Positions 7,078-13,813 of a stretch of DNA of 15,633 nucleotides are shown here, piece by piece. A program made the position numbers and the translations under genes. Below the pieces are notes generated by a model. It saw only the letters and a program-made list of their open reading frames with translations. It had not been told where the DNA came from and searched no databases. Location of the stretch: positions 1 through 15,633 of the forward strand of contig SLBE01000135.1 of NCBI GenBank assembly GCA_007126465.1. The letters are read 5' to 3'. This DNA comes from Syntrophomonadaceae bacterium (GTDB lineage: Bacteria > Bacillota > Dethiobacteria > DTU022). Position 1 is the stretch's first letter; each line of letters starts with the position of its first letter.

Positions 7078-7782
7078 TCAATTCTTGATTAAAGGATTAT
7101 AAGCAACTACTGCTCCGTGGACCAGAGCCCCATGGCTGTGTAAGACTTCGGCTGCTTCTCTCAGGGTGGATCCGGTCGTATAAATATCGTCAACCAGCAA
7201 AACAGTTAAGCCTTTCTTAACAGTACCGGCCAGAGAAAAGGCTTCATGAATATTTTCCTGCCTGTCACTGCGAGATAAAGCTGTCTGCGATAATGTTTTC
7301 TTATGCTTGAAAAGAAGTGGATAATACTCCACTGCCAGGGTTTGGGCCAGATGCCTGGCAATAAGGGCACTTTGATTAAAACCCCTTTCTTTCTCCCGAT
7401 CCCTGTGCAGGGGAACAGGAACAACCAGATCGGGTAAGGAAACCTGCAGAGCACCAAGTTCATATCCCAGCCACCTGCCCAGGGGGCGGCCTATTGAGCG
7501 GCGCCCGTAATATTTATAGTTATGCAGCAAATGACGCCACTGCCGTTCAAATATTGCCAGGGCGTAAAGAGAATGCAGTGATGGCTGCAGCGGGCGGCAG
7601 ATGCAGCAGGCGTTGGGCGAAAGCCTGAAATCACAGTAAGGACAAAGGTATCCGACAGGAGTAAACTCTTTTTCGCAGGCGGTGCAGAGAGGGCGACCGG
7701 CTTGATCCGGAATGACTTCACGGCAGAAAAGACAGCGTTCCGGATAAATTAAACTAATTACATTGTCGAGGAAAGCCTTCAT
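7078..7782 (-). CDS. comFC: ComFC/GntX family phosphoribosyltransferase-like competence protein
   Basis: The 234-residue protein has an N-terminal zinc-ribbon region with paired cysteines at 17/20, 33/36, 47/50 and 59/60/62 (CLFC, CTAC, CPYC, CCIC). A phosphoribosyltransferase fold follows, with VVPVPLHRDREKERGFNQS (120-138) and the PRPP loop DDIYTTGST (198-206). This is the ComFC architecture; the family is needed for DNA transformation in several Firmicutes and is also found in non-competent ones, with the exact reaction unsettled. The ATG at 7782-7780 overlaps the recD2 TGA by one base (TGATG), and an in-frame TTG lies directly before it. The ATG is preferred, with GGAAG upstream. Coupling to recD2 places two DNA-handling genes in one unit. 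In Bacillus comFC is also not far from hpf-secA. Confidence 0.93.
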   Translation of the reverse strand: MKAFLDNVISLIYPERCLFCREVIPDQAGRPLCTACEKEFTPVGYLCPYCDFRLSPNACCICRPLQPSLHSLYALAIFERQWRHLLHNYKYYGRRSIGRPLGRWLGYELGALQVSLPDLVVPVPLHRDREKERGFNQSALIARHLAQTLAVEYYPLLFKHKKTLSQTALSRSDRQENIHEAFSLAGTVKKGLTVLLVDDIYTTGSTLREAAEVLHSHGALVHGAVVAYNPLIKN

Positions 7783-9989
7783 CAACGCAGACTTCCGCTG
7801 CGCAAACGCTGATCTAGCAGGGTAAAGCGCTCTTCAGCTTTATTATTGCGAACTGCAATAGCCAGGGCTTTTTTACTACCCACCAGCACAGCGAGCTTGC
7901 GGGCCCTGGTTATTCCTGTATAAAGCAGGTTGCGCTGTAAAAGCATGTAATGCTGGGTCAAAACGGGCATAATAATTACCGGGTATTCACTGCCCTGGCT
8001 TTTATGGACTGAAACTGCATAAGAAAGCACCAGTTCATCAAGCTCTGTGAAATCATAAACCACGGGACGGGGTTGAAGTAAATCCCGAAAAGTCACCACC
8101 ATTTCTGTTTCTTCCTTGTCGATGGCAGTGATCAGGCCGATATCACCGTTATAGACTTCCTTCTGATAATTATTACGAATCTGCATCACTTTATCACCCA
8201 GGCGAAAAACAGTCCCTTTGCCTGCAGCCTCAAGTTTGTCTCGGCTCCTGGGGTTCAAAGCTTCCTGGAGAAGCTGGTTCAAACGCTCTACCCCGGCAGC
8301 CGTTTTTCGCATGGGAGTTAATACCTGCAGGTCAAGTAGCGGATCATAGGGCCCGTAATTGGGCAGCCTTTCCTGGCAGAGTTCAACTACCAGCTGGGCG
8401 GCATGTTCCGGATCCTCCTCCTGCATGAAGAAAAAATCTTTATTTTTTACGTTCAGATAAGGCATCTCGCCCTGATTAACCCGGTGAGCGTTAACTACGA
8501 TCAGGCTTTCCCGGGCCTGCCTGAAAATGTAGTTAAGACGAAAGCAGGGTATATTTCCGGAGCTGATTAAATCCCTGAGCACATTACCGGCCCCGACTGC
8601 CGGAAGCTGATCAACATCTCCCACCATGATTAGACGGCAGCCGGCGGGAAGCGCTTTTAGCAGATTATACATTAACAGAAGATCTACCATCGATGCCTCG
8701 TCAATAATAACAACCTGGGCCTCAACCGGGTTATCTTCATTCCGTTGAAAGCGGAACCCCTCCCCTTCCGAATAGCTGTACTCAAGCAGACGGTGAATAG
8801 TTGAAGCTTCCTCTCCGGTTGCCTCGGTAACTCTTTTCGCAGCCCGGCCGGTAGGAGCAGCCAGAAGCACTTTTTGTCTCATGGATTGGAACGTCGTTAA
8901 AAGGGCTTTAATGGTTGTGGTTTTACCGGTACCCGGCCCACCGGTAACCACCAGGACTCCATTTTGCAAAGCTTCTTCCAGAACCTGAAGCTGCTCTTCC
9001 GTGAGGTGAGAAGCGTCGTGCTGAATCTTACCGAGCACCTGGTTCATCTCGATCTGGGAGTAGGGGCTAACTTTGCTTTCGAGCTCCAGGAGCAAGCGGG
9101 CGCAGCCCTGCTCGGCCTGGTAAAAGGGAGCATAGTATACTGCTTCTCCCGACTCCTGTATTTCGCTGAAGAGACGTTTCTCTTCAATCATCTGGCGAAG
9201 TTGTTCTTCAAGATATGATTCAGACAGGGTATCCCCTGTGTCACTAAGCAACTCTTTAATTCTCTCAAAGAGCAGTTCCCGGGGCAGGTAAACATGTCCC
9301 TGTTCGGCAGCCCTGCTCAGGGTATAAGAAATTGAAGCCTGGATTCTCTGTGGGGCATCTTCGGGCAGGCCAAGCTGGCGGGCAATTTTATCAGCTGTTT
9401 TAAACCCGACTCCGAAAATATCTTCTGCCATACGGTAGGGATTCTCCTGGACTTGCTTAATTGTATCCGACCCGTACCGGCGATAAAGGCGCATCGCCTG
9501 TCCTACGCTTACACCATAGCCCTGCAAAAATATCAGGACATTCTGGACATCCTTGTACTGCTTGTAACTGTCTATGATTCCCGCCGCTTTTTTTGCCCCG
9601 ATGCTGTCAACTTCCTGCAGGCGGTGCGGTTCGTTTTCGATAATATCAAGGGTATCGAGCCCAAAATGATCAACTATTTTATCCGCTGTGGCCGGGCCGA
9701 TTCCTTTAATCAGGCCGGAAGCGAGGTAGCCTTTCAAGCCGGCAGTAGTTTTCGGCATAAGACGTTCCCAGTGTTCCACGGCAAGCTGTTTACCGTAGCG
9801 ATTATGGACCTGCCACTGCCCGCTGACCTGCAGGCTTTCATCTTCACGCATAGGTGGAAAGCTGCCCACTATTGTTATTGCTTTACCGTCCTTGCAGCGC
9901 AGGATACCAACCATGTATGAACTTTCTTCACTGTAAAACCTGATTTTTTCCAGGGTTCCTTCAAATTGCTCCAGGATAAAAACCTCCAC
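7782..9989 (-). CDS. recD2: RecD2-type ATP-dependent 5'-3' DNA helicase (RecD-like, YrrC family)
   Basis: This 735-residue (or 730, see start) superfamily 1B helicase is of the RecBC-independent RecD2 type, involved in DNA repair and replication-fork maintenance. Numbering from the GTG at 9989, it has an N-terminal OB-like domain (1-80), helix-hairpin-helix repeats (GIGPATADKIVDHFG 96-110; VDSIGAKKAAGII 127-139; GVGFKTADKIA 193-203), Walker A GGPGTGKT (350-357), motif Ia APTGRAAKR (378-386), DEASMVD (430-436), GDVDQLPAVG (457-466), and the C-terminal VHKSQGSEYP (661-670) and TGITRARK (691-698). Length is normal for the family. The start is doubtful: GTG 9989 is itself part of the GGAGG ribosome binding site, and clostridial homologues usually begin near 'EQFEGTLEKI', which points to a CTG at 9974-9972 eight bases after GGAGG. 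The gene has its own promoter after the metK terminator and overlaps comFC. Confidence 0.96.
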   Translation of the reverse strand: MEVFILEQFEGTLEKIRFYSEESSYMVGILRCKDGKAITIVGSFPPMREDESLQVSGQWQVHNRYGKQLAVEHWERLMPKTTAGLKGYLASGLIKGIGPATADKIVDHFGLDTLDIIENEPHRLQEVDSIGAKKAAGIIDSYKQYKDVQNVLIFLQGYGVSVGQAMRLYRRYGSDTIKQVQENPYRMAEDIFGVGFKTADKIARQLGLPEDAPQRIQASISYTLSRAAEQGHVYLPRELLFERIKELLSDTGDTLSESYLEEQLRQMIEEKRLFSEIQESGEAVYYAPFYQAEQGCARLLLELESKVSPYSQIEMNQVLGKIQHDASHLTEEQLQVLEEALQNGVLVVTGGPGTGKTTTIKALLTTFQSMRQKVLLAAPTGRAAKRVTEATGEEASTIHRLLEYSYSEGEGFRFQRNEDNPVEAQVVIIDEASMVDLLLMYNLLKALPAGCRLIMVGDVDQLPAVGAGNVLRDLISSGNIPCFRLNYIFRQARESLIVVNAHRVNQGEMPYLNVKNKDFFFMQEEDPEHAAQLVVELCQERLPNYGPYDPLLDLQVLTPMRKTAAGVERLNQLLQEALNPRSRDKLEAAGKGTVFRLGDKVMQIRNNYQKEVYNGDIGLITAIDKEETEMVVTFRDLLQPRPVVYDFTELDELVLSYAVSVHKSQGSEYPVIIMPVLTQHYMLLQRNLLYTGITRARKLAVLVGSKKALAIAVRNNKAEERFTLLDQRLRSGSLR

Positions 9990-10025
9990 AGATTGTAGTT
10001 TCAGGCAAACGAGTCAAACAGTTCA

Positions 10026-10056
10026 TTTATACCACATTTAAGCAGTTAAATCCTGC
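10026..10056 (-). promoter_or_regulatory. Candidate promoter for recD2-comFC
   Basis: An extended -10, TGG-TATAAA (10034-10026 on the minus strand), lies about 50 bases before recD2; there is no good -35 for sigma-A. The same sequence also reads as GCAGGATTT (10056-10048), 12 bases, GTGGTAT (10035-10029), a sigma-H-type pattern with one mismatch. Which sigma factor uses it cannot be told from sequence. Confidence 0.45.
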
Positions 10057-10064
10057 CTGGCGCT

Positions 10065-10113
10065 AAAGAAAAACCCGGGAGAAGCAGCCTTTAATGACTG
10101 CTTTTCCCGGGTT
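10065..10113 (-). terminator. Intrinsic terminator of metK
   Basis: A long stem is formed by AACCCGGGA + AAGCAG: arm 10072-10080 pairs with 10105-10113, and 10082-10087 pairs with 10098-10103. There is one mismatch and a 10-base loop. On the minus strand it is followed by TTTTTCTTT (the first T's lie at the base of the stem). This is a strong Rho-independent terminator and separates metK from recD2. Confidence 0.9.
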
Positions 10114-10258
10114 AATTGATTTTATGTATCTGCACAGCCAATTTAAGTAGCTTTACCTGCTTAAAATAACTGCACTCGCTGTTCATTCAGGCTGGAACTG
10201 AACCGCTTTAGCTTCACCGGCGTTTCCATGCCTGAGCTATATTCTCGCTTCAGTTTTC
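10114..10258 (-). other. Structured 3' untranslated region of metK, no gene recognised
   Basis: This is 145 bases between the metK stop and its terminator, longer than any other intra-unit gap here. On the minus strand AACTGAA (10255-10249) can pair with TTCAGTT (10202-10196), and TCAGGC (10235-10230) with GCCTGA (10192-10187), in an interleaved, pseudoknot-like order. A weaker TTTAAG/CTTAAA hairpin follows. A 22-codon frame starting at an ATG inside it has no ribosome binding site. I see no known RNA family. Confidence 0.35.
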
Positions 10259-11455
10259 TTATGCAGGCTGGAGCGCTTCCTTCAACAGGTCAACTTTGTC
10301 TAGTTTCTCCCAGGGCAAATCAAGCTCGGGACGGCCAAAGTGACCATAAGCAGCAAGCTGCTGATAAATCGGGTTGCACAATTTCAGGTTATCAATAATC
10401 GCTGCCGGCCGCAGGTCAAAATGCTTTCTGATCATTTCTTCAATAACCTTTACCGGCACCTTTTCAGTGTCAAAGGTTTCCACCGACAGTGAAACAGGAT
10501 GAGCCACACCGATAGCGTAAGCTACCTGGACCTGGCACTGTTCGGCCAGCCCGGCGCCGACAATGTTTTTGGCAACATGCCGCGCAGCGTAACAGGCAGA
10601 GCGGTCAACCTTTGTTGGATCTTTACCGGAAAATGCTCCGCCTCCGTGGGCAGCATAGCCACCATAGGTATCGACAATAATCTTTCTTCCTGTTAAACCG
10701 GCATCACCCTGCGGGCCGCCAACAACAAATCGTCCTGTCGGGTTAATGAGGTACCTGGTCTCCGGAACAATCAAGCTCTCCGGAACAATCTTGCGCACAA
10801 CGTGTTCGACCATATCCTTTTCAATCTGATCAAGGCTCACTTCATCGCTATGCTGGGTTGAAACCACTACTGTTTCCACGTGTGAAGGCTTGCCATCACG
10901 GTAAGCAATACTGACCTGGGTTTTTCCGTCGGGACGCAAATACTCAAGAGTATTGTCCTTGCGGACAGCAGCCAACTGCTGGGCCAGTTTGTGGGCCAGG
11001 GAAATAGGCAGCGGCATTAATTCCTCGGTTTCAGTGCAGGCAAAACCAAACATTAAACCCTGGTCACCGGCACCGACCAGATCATATTTATCATCTTTTT
11101 TACCGCCCCTGGTTTCATATGCTTCATCAACACCCTGGGCAATGTCAGGAGACTGTTCATCAATTGAGCTAAGAACTGCACAGGTTTCCCCGTCAAAACC
11201 AAACTTCGCCCTGGTGTAACCAATATCCATTACCTTCTCCCGGACCAGTTTGGGAATATCCACGTAGCACTCAGTGGTAATTTCTCCGGCTACCAAAACC
11301 AGGCCCGTTGTAACCATGGTTTCCGCTGCAACCCGGCCTTTCGGATCTTCCTTCATAATAGCGTCTAGAATCGTGTCGGATATCTGGTCAGCCAGCTTAT
11401 CCGGGTGTCCTTCGGTAACGGACTCCGAAGTAAACAAAAAGTCTTTCTGTCGCAC
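10259..11455 (-). CDS. metK: S-adenosylmethionine synthetase
   Basis: MetK makes S-adenosylmethionine from methionine and ATP, releasing phosphate and pyrophosphate, in the cytoplasm as a tetramer. At 398 residues it has the normal length. Signatures visible are SESVTEGHPDK (10-20) with the ATP-contacting histidine 17, the hexapeptide region GAGDQGLMFGFAC (128-140), and the P-loop-like GGGAFSGKDPTKVDRS (271-286). The start is GTG 11455, eight bases after AAGGAGG. It is monocistronic: a SAM-I riboswitch with an intrinsic terminator precedes it and a strong terminator follows. Expression should therefore fall when SAM is abundant, a classic product-feedback arrangement. Confidence 0.98.
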   Translation of the reverse strand: MRQKDFLFTSESVTEGHPDKLADQISDTILDAIMKEDPKGRVAAETMVTTGLVLVAGEITTECYVDIPKLVREKVMDIGYTRAKFGFDGETCAVLSSIDEQSPDIAQGVDEAYETRGGKKDDKYDLVGAGDQGLMFGFACTETEELMPLPISLAHKLAQQLAAVRKDNTLEYLRPDGKTQVSIAYRDGKPSHVETVVVSTQHSDEVSLDQIEKDMVEHVVRKIVPESLIVPETRYLINPTGRFVVGGPQGDAGLTGRKIIVDTYGGYAAHGGGAFSGKDPTKVDRSACYAARHVAKNIVGAGLAEQCQVQVAYAIGVAHPVSLSVETFDTEKVPVKVIEEMIRKHFDLRPAAIIDNLKLCNPIYQQLAAYGHFGRPELDLPWEKLDKVDLLKEALQPA

Positions 11456-11564
11456 TAATACTTCCTCCTTCTAAAGCTTTTATTTATAGTTACTCCTGTT
11501 ACGTTCTTTACAACCGCCGTCTCAAAGGCAAGCTGAAGCTGTCCGGAAACTACAAGGACCTCTT

Positions 11565-11595
11565 CAAATAAAAAAGCCTCTATTCTCTAAGAGGC
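11565..11595 (-). terminator. Riboswitch-controlled terminator upstream of metK
   Basis: On the minus strand GCCTCT (11595-11590), an 8-base loop, AGAGGC (11581-11576) and a run TTTTTTATTT form an intrinsic terminator in the leader. It lies immediately after the SAM-I aptamer. An antiterminator could form between GAGG at the 3' end of the aptamer (in GATGAGGGG) and CCTC in the first arm. Confidence 0.88.
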
Positions 11596-11608
11596 CTTTG
11601 TGGCACCC

Positions 11609-11709
11609 CTCATCTCCCGGAGTATTTAAACTCCGCAGCAATTAGCACCGTGACACATAATCCGGTTGCTGGGATTCATCGGGGCTGTCCCTCCTCCGCT
11701 CTGGATAAG
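11609..11709 (-). promoter_or_regulatory. SAM-I (S-box) riboswitch aptamer
   Basis: The minus strand shows the conserved S-box signature in order: CTTATCCAGAG, GGAGGGACAGCCCCGATGAA, CCCAGCAACC, the GGTGCTAATTGCTGC block, and the closing GGGAGATGAG that pairs with the first CTTATC to form P1. Known S-box RNAs bind SAM and promote transcription termination. The position directly upstream of metK and the adjoining terminator fit exactly. Confidence 0.97.
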
Positions 11710-11734
11710 AGTAACTATATTGAATTATACAGAT

Positions 11735-11763
11735 AGTATACCTTAAATCCTTTATAAAGTCAA
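11735..11763 (-). promoter_or_regulatory. Sigma-A promoter of the metK leader
   Basis: TTGACT (11763-11758) and TATACT (11740-11735) on the minus strand are spaced by 17 bases, with one mismatch to consensus in each box. Transcription would start near 11728, about 20 bases before the aptamer. Confidence 0.88.
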
Positions 11764-11905
11764 ATTTTATTTGCAACTGCAACGCTTAGCTTCAGGCTTA
11801 CGCCTGGGTTAATCTTTTTTATAGAAAGCATTCGCTCTCTGCTCTCTTCAGCTTTTTTTAGCAGGCCGGGCAGTATATGACGATATAGGCTGTAATTACT
11901 TTTAT
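11764..11905. other. Intergenic stretch between fabZ and the metK promoter; no gene, no clear terminator
   Basis: This is 142 AT-rich bases after the fabZ stop. A short CAGGC-GTAA-GCCTG hairpin (near 11793-11806) has no T-tract on the minus strand. A TTGCA-AC-TGCAA inverted repeat lies just upstream of the metK -35. I found no convincing intrinsic terminator for the fabZ unit, so readthrough toward the riboswitch or Rho-dependent termination is possible. Confidence 0.5.
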
Positions 11906-12361
11906 TTATTCTTGGAGGTCTTCCCTGTCAACTAAGGCAAACCATAGTTCACCGGAAGCTGCTATTTTACCTTCAACTAATGCTTTTGCTTCACCCTTAC
12001 CGAGACCGCTTCTCATTTTGCTCATCACTACCTCAAGCTCCAGCTGATCCCCCGGTTTAACCATCTGCTTAAAACGAAAGTTATTGATGCCGGTAAAAAG
12101 TGCAAGTTTATGTGCATTTTCCGGCATTGAAAGCACGGCTACCGCACCAACCTGGGCCAGGGCTTCGACGATCATTACCCCGGGCATAATCGGTTCACCG
12201 GGAAAGTGCCCCTGGAAAAAGGGTTCATTGATAGTTACATTTTTTAAACCGGCAGCTTTTTCCCCCGGTTTCAATTCAGTAATCTTATCGACTAATAAAA
12301 ATGGGTAACGGTGCGGGATAACCTGTAAAATCTTTTTAATATCAAGCTGCTGCTCAGACAT
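11906..12361 (-). CDS. fabZ: 3-hydroxyacyl-[acyl-carrier-protein] dehydratase FabZ
   Basis: FabZ removes water from beta-hydroxyacyl-ACP in the elongation cycle of type II fatty acid synthesis. The 151-residue hot-dog fold protein has the normal length. It shows the N-terminal IPHRYPFLLVD (15-25) and the catalytic block NEPFFQGHFPGEPIMPGVM (45-63), with His52 and Glu66 (in VEALAQ) as the catalytic pair. The ATG directly follows the TAA of the upstream phosphoribosyltransferase (TAAATG), with GGGGAG as SD, so translation is coupled. Its company is odd: no other fatty acid gene is near, and the upstream genes look like metal-cofactor maturation. It is probably the last gene of that unit. Confidence 0.96.
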   Translation of the reverse strand: MSEQQLDIKKILQVIPHRYPFLLVDKITELKPGEKAAGLKNVTINEPFFQGHFPGEPIMPGVMIVEALAQVGAVAVLSMPENAHKLALFTGINNFRFKQMVKPGDQLELEVVMSKMRSGLGKGEAKALVEGKIAASGELWFALVDREDLQE

Positions 12362-13006
12362 TTAATCATCTCCCCGCCATGATTTTTCCATAATTTCAGC
12401 TACTTCCCGGTCGCTGGCCTGGCTGAACGTCCTGTAAAACTGGCCCACTGCTGCAAAGTTCTCCGGCGCTTTAACATAGACAAGTTCATCAACTTCCTTC
12501 TCAAGCTTAGTGAAGGTATCAGGTGGACCGACCGGAACAGCAAGAACAAGCCGGGCCGGATTTTTCTCCCGCAAACTGCGTAGTGCAGCTAAAAGGGTAT
12601 ACCCGGTAGCCACTCCATCATCTATTAGAATAACCAGGCGCTGATCAACCTCTGGCAGCGGCCGGCTGCCGCGGTACAGCTCCAGGCGCCTGGTTATCTC
12701 TTCCCGCTCTTTTTCGGCAATCTCTTTTACATAATCTTCGGTGATATCGAGGCGTGAGGTTAAATTTTCATTTACCATCACAAAACCGTCTGCCGAAACT
12801 GCGCCAATTGCCAGCTCCGGCTGATCGGGAGCACCCAGCTTTCGGGTTATAACCAGGTCGAGTTCCCCGCCAAGACTTTCCCAAACCGGTTCTGCAACAG
12901 CAACCCCGCCCCTGGGAACAGCCAGGATCAAGGGCTGCTGTCCTTTGTATTGCTTCAGTAACTCGGCCAGTTTTTCACCGGCCTGGCGGCGGTCTTTAAA
13001 TAGCAT
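12362..13006 (-). CDS. Stand-alone phosphoribosyltransferase-domain protein
   Basis: This 214-residue cytoplasmic protein has the type I phosphoribosyltransferase fold: an N-terminal PRGG (31-34) and the PRPP-binding loop ILIDDGVATGYT (126-137) preceded by hydrophobic strand residues. A central helical hood is rich in Glu and Arg (95-112). It belongs to the predicted phosphoribosyltransferase group that in other bacteria is often fused to a dienelactone-hydrolase-like domain; here the hydrolase is absent. Substrate is unknown, and the family should not be read as purine salvage without evidence. ATG 13006 is preferred, nine bases after GAGAG; the TTG at 13015 abuts that sequence and so has no room for an SD. 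It lies 28 bases after cooC and abuts fabZ, so it is cotranscribed. Confidence 0.88.
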   Translation of the reverse strand: MLFKDRRQAGEKLAELLKQYKGQQPLILAVPRGGVAVAEPVWESLGGELDLVITRKLGAPDQPELAIGAVSADGFVMVNENLTSRLDITEDYVKEIAEKEREEITRRLELYRGSRPLPEVDQRLVILIDDGVATGYTLLAALRSLREKNPARLVLAVPVGPPDTFTKLEKEVDELVYVKAPENFAAVGQFYRTFSQASDREVAEIMEKSWRGDD

Positions 13007-13034
13007 AACTGTCAACTCTCTTTTGGTCTTATTT

Positions 13035-13790
13035 TTAGACTGAAAGGGAATCGAATATTTTTTTCGTCGCCTTTACTGCTTCCGAATCATCCGGCAGCTT
13101 TAAAAGTGGTTGCCCTTTTAAATCATATTCAGCAACCAGGGGATCATTGGGAACTTCACCGAAAAGCTCAAGTCCGCTTTTCTTGATTTCATCCTGCAGC
13201 TGGTCCGCCACACCTTCCTGGCTGCGACCGATAATCAAGCCCATCTTTGAAACTGCTATCTGGACATTGTTAACAATTTCTTTCACTCTCGCGGCCGAGC
13301 GAACACCCCTGGCCGTGGAATCACTGGTTACAAGAAGCAGATCCACGCTGGGCAGCAGACGCCTGCTGAGGTGCTCCAGGCCTGCTTCATTATCTATGAC
13401 CACATAATCATAATTTTTGCTGAGTTTCTCCAGGTAATTTTTCAGCAGGTCATTCGGGTAACAATAACAACCCGGCCCCTGAGGGTTGCCCATGACCACC
13501 AGGTCATAAGCATCTTCCTCCACCATGGCCTGGGCTAAGCGGTATTCTATAAAAATATCCTTGGTCATCCCCGTGGGTACAGCTTTTGGGTCCTTGGTGT
13601 CTTCCAGGATAGTGCCAATTGTTTGTGTAACTTCCAGGCCGAGAGCCTCATTTAAGTTGGCATTGGCATCGGCATCAACTGCCAGGATACTGCTGTCTTT
13701 CTTTTCTTCTACAAGGTAACGTGTTAAGAGAGCAGCCAGGGTGGTTTTGCCTGTTCCACCTTTACCTGCTATAGCTATTCGTTTGGTCAT
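13035..13790 (-). CDS. CooC-like nickel-insertion ATPase (MinD/ArsA-type P-loop)
   Basis: The 251-residue protein is a SIMIBI-class P-loop ATPase. Its deviant Walker A GKGGTGKTT (9-17) carries the signature lysine (Lys10), AVDADANANL (37-46) is switch I, and DYVVIDNEAGLEHLSRR (128-144) contains the Walker B/switch II. The diagnostic feature is a CYC motif at Cys108 and Cys110 (GPGCYCYPNDLL), matching the CxC pair that in CooC1 of Carboxydothermus binds Zn or Ni at the dimer interface. Known CooC proteins help load nickel into the C-cluster of Ni-Fe CO dehydrogenase; AcsF relatives mature acetyl-CoA synthase. No CODH gene lies in the window. ATG 13790 follows AGGAGGAG. It sits 23 bases after a CoxE-like gene, with a phosphoribosyltransferase next. 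A target other than CODH remains possible. Confidence 0.92.
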   Translation of the reverse strand: MTKRIAIAGKGGTGKTTLAALLTRYLVEEKKDSSILAVDADANANLNEALGLEVTQTIGTILEDTKDPKAVPTGMTKDIFIEYRLAQAMVEEDAYDLVVMGNPQGPGCYCYPNDLLKNYLEKLSKNYDYVVIDNEAGLEHLSRRLLPSVDLLLVTSDSTARGVRSAARVKEIVNNVQIAVSKMGLIIGRSQEGVADQLQDEIKKSGLELFGEVPNDPLVAEYDLKGQPLLKLPDDSEAVKATKKIFDSLSV

Positions 13791-13813
13791 TATTTCTCCT
13801 CCTGTTTTTTTAT

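Noticed and set aside
7491..7721. Alternative minus-strand frame inside comFC
   Set aside because: It is out of frame with the ComFC cysteine clusters and PRPP loop and has no features of its own.
10160..10228. 22-codon ORF (METPVKLKRF...) in the metK 3' region
   Set aside because: No ribosome binding site, no similarity recognised, and it lies within a region with RNA pairing potential.
11609..11709. T-box or cobalamin riboswitch in the metK leader
   Set aside because: The conserved blocks are those of SAM-I, with no T-box TGGNACCGCG-type bulge and no cobalamin box.
11793..11820. CAGGC/GCCTG hairpin followed by a T-run as a terminator
   Set aside because: The T-run follows only on the plus strand, eight bases away, and there is no plus-strand gene to terminate; on the minus strand there is no T-tract.
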